Below, piece by piece: positions 5,982 to 6,072 of a stretch of 6,072 nucleotides of DNA. The notes below the pieces were generated by a model. It was not told the DNA's origin. It saw only the letters and a list, made by a program, of their open reading frames with translations, and did not search any database. The stretch comes from DATDXV01 sp035289205. GTDB taxonomy: Archaea > Aenigmatarchaeota > Aenigmatarchaeia > Aenigmatarchaeales > DATDXV01. The first letter of the stretch is position 1, and each line of letters opens with the position of its first letter. A program made the translations under genes and the position numbers. The stretch is from the NCBI GenBank assembly GCA_035289205.1, contig DATDXV010000024.1, positions 1-6,072 of the forward strand, read 5' to 3'.

Positions 5982-6072
5982 GCAAACTCAACTCCAAGGG
6001 CATCGCTCCTGATAGTTACATACCCCCTTGTGCTGTATATTATAGATGAACCCTTCATATTAATACCCTGCA
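5978..6072 (-). CDS. Unidentified upstream reading frame (C-terminal end, partial)
   Basis: A frame is open from the right window edge to TGA at 5980-5978, giving at least 31 codons. Its last residues read GYVTIRSDALGVEFA. It contains an ATG at 6058 (MKGSSIIYSTRG...), which would make a 26-residue peptide if it were the true start; AGGG lies about 8 nt before that ATG. It is more likely the tail of a longer gene that begins outside the window. The stop overlaps the ATPase start as ATGA, the tight coupling seen between operon genes, and the ATPase Shine-Dalgarno site lies within its last codons. Codon choice (AGG, AGC, GGG) resembles the neighbouring genes. No family is recognised in so short a stretch. 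Confidence 0.45.
   Translation of the reverse strand, partial: QGINMKGSSIIYSTRGYVTIRSDALGVEFA

Noticed and set aside
6036..6044. TATAATATA on the minus strand, 55 nt before the ATPase ATG, as an archaeal TATA box.
   Set aside because: The spacing would allow a short leader, but it lies inside an open reading frame coupled to the ATPase, has no clear BRE next to it, and such AT runs are common by chance.

Overview
The window is almost fully coding on the minus strand and holds part of one polycistronic operon for a type IV pilus or Tad-like (archaellum-related) filament or secretion machine. The likely host is an archaeon. The evidence is a VirB11/TadA/FlaI-type ATPase in archaeal style, followed by two separate FlaJ/TadC-type membrane platform proteins, small proteins with class III (prepilin-peptidase-type) N-termini, N-X-T sequons in a putative secreted domain, and GGTG/GTGATC-type ribosome binding sites. 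The lineage cannot be fixed from sequence alone. A DPANN or euryarchaeal genome of moderate GC would fit, but that is a guess.

In the direction of transcription (high to low coordinates) the order is: the 3' end of an unidentified upstream reading frame (6072-5978); a 1101-codon secretion ATPase interrupted by a 524-residue LAGLIDADG intein (5981-2676, intein 5117-3546); a first TadC/FlaJ-like membrane protein (2668-1787); a second TadC/FlaJ-like membrane protein with a six-cysteine loop predicted to face outward (1785-826); a 153-residue pilin-like protein (821-360); and a second pilin-like protein that starts at TTG 358 and runs off the left edge. Gaps are -3 to +7 nt, so the genes are very probably cotranscribed and translationally coupled. 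No intergenic stretch is longer than a few bases and no RNA gene, CRISPR array, insertion sequence or terminator was seen. The plus-strand open frames are antisense shadows of these genes.

Inferred working model: the spliced ATPase (577 residues) forms a cytoplasmic hexamer. It drives the two membrane platform proteins to assemble or extrude the small class III-signal proteins after processing by a prepilin peptidase that is not encoded here.

The most notable element is the intein. It carries Cys1, a TxxH block B, two intact LAGLIDADG motifs and the penultimate His. However, it ends in Asp rather than the usual Asn, sits in a conserved extein motif (SNF^TIRRF) upstream of the P-loop, and is visibly more AT-rich than the flanking extein. 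The cysteine-rich loop of the second platform protein and the two different pilin-type N-termini are the other points worth a second look.
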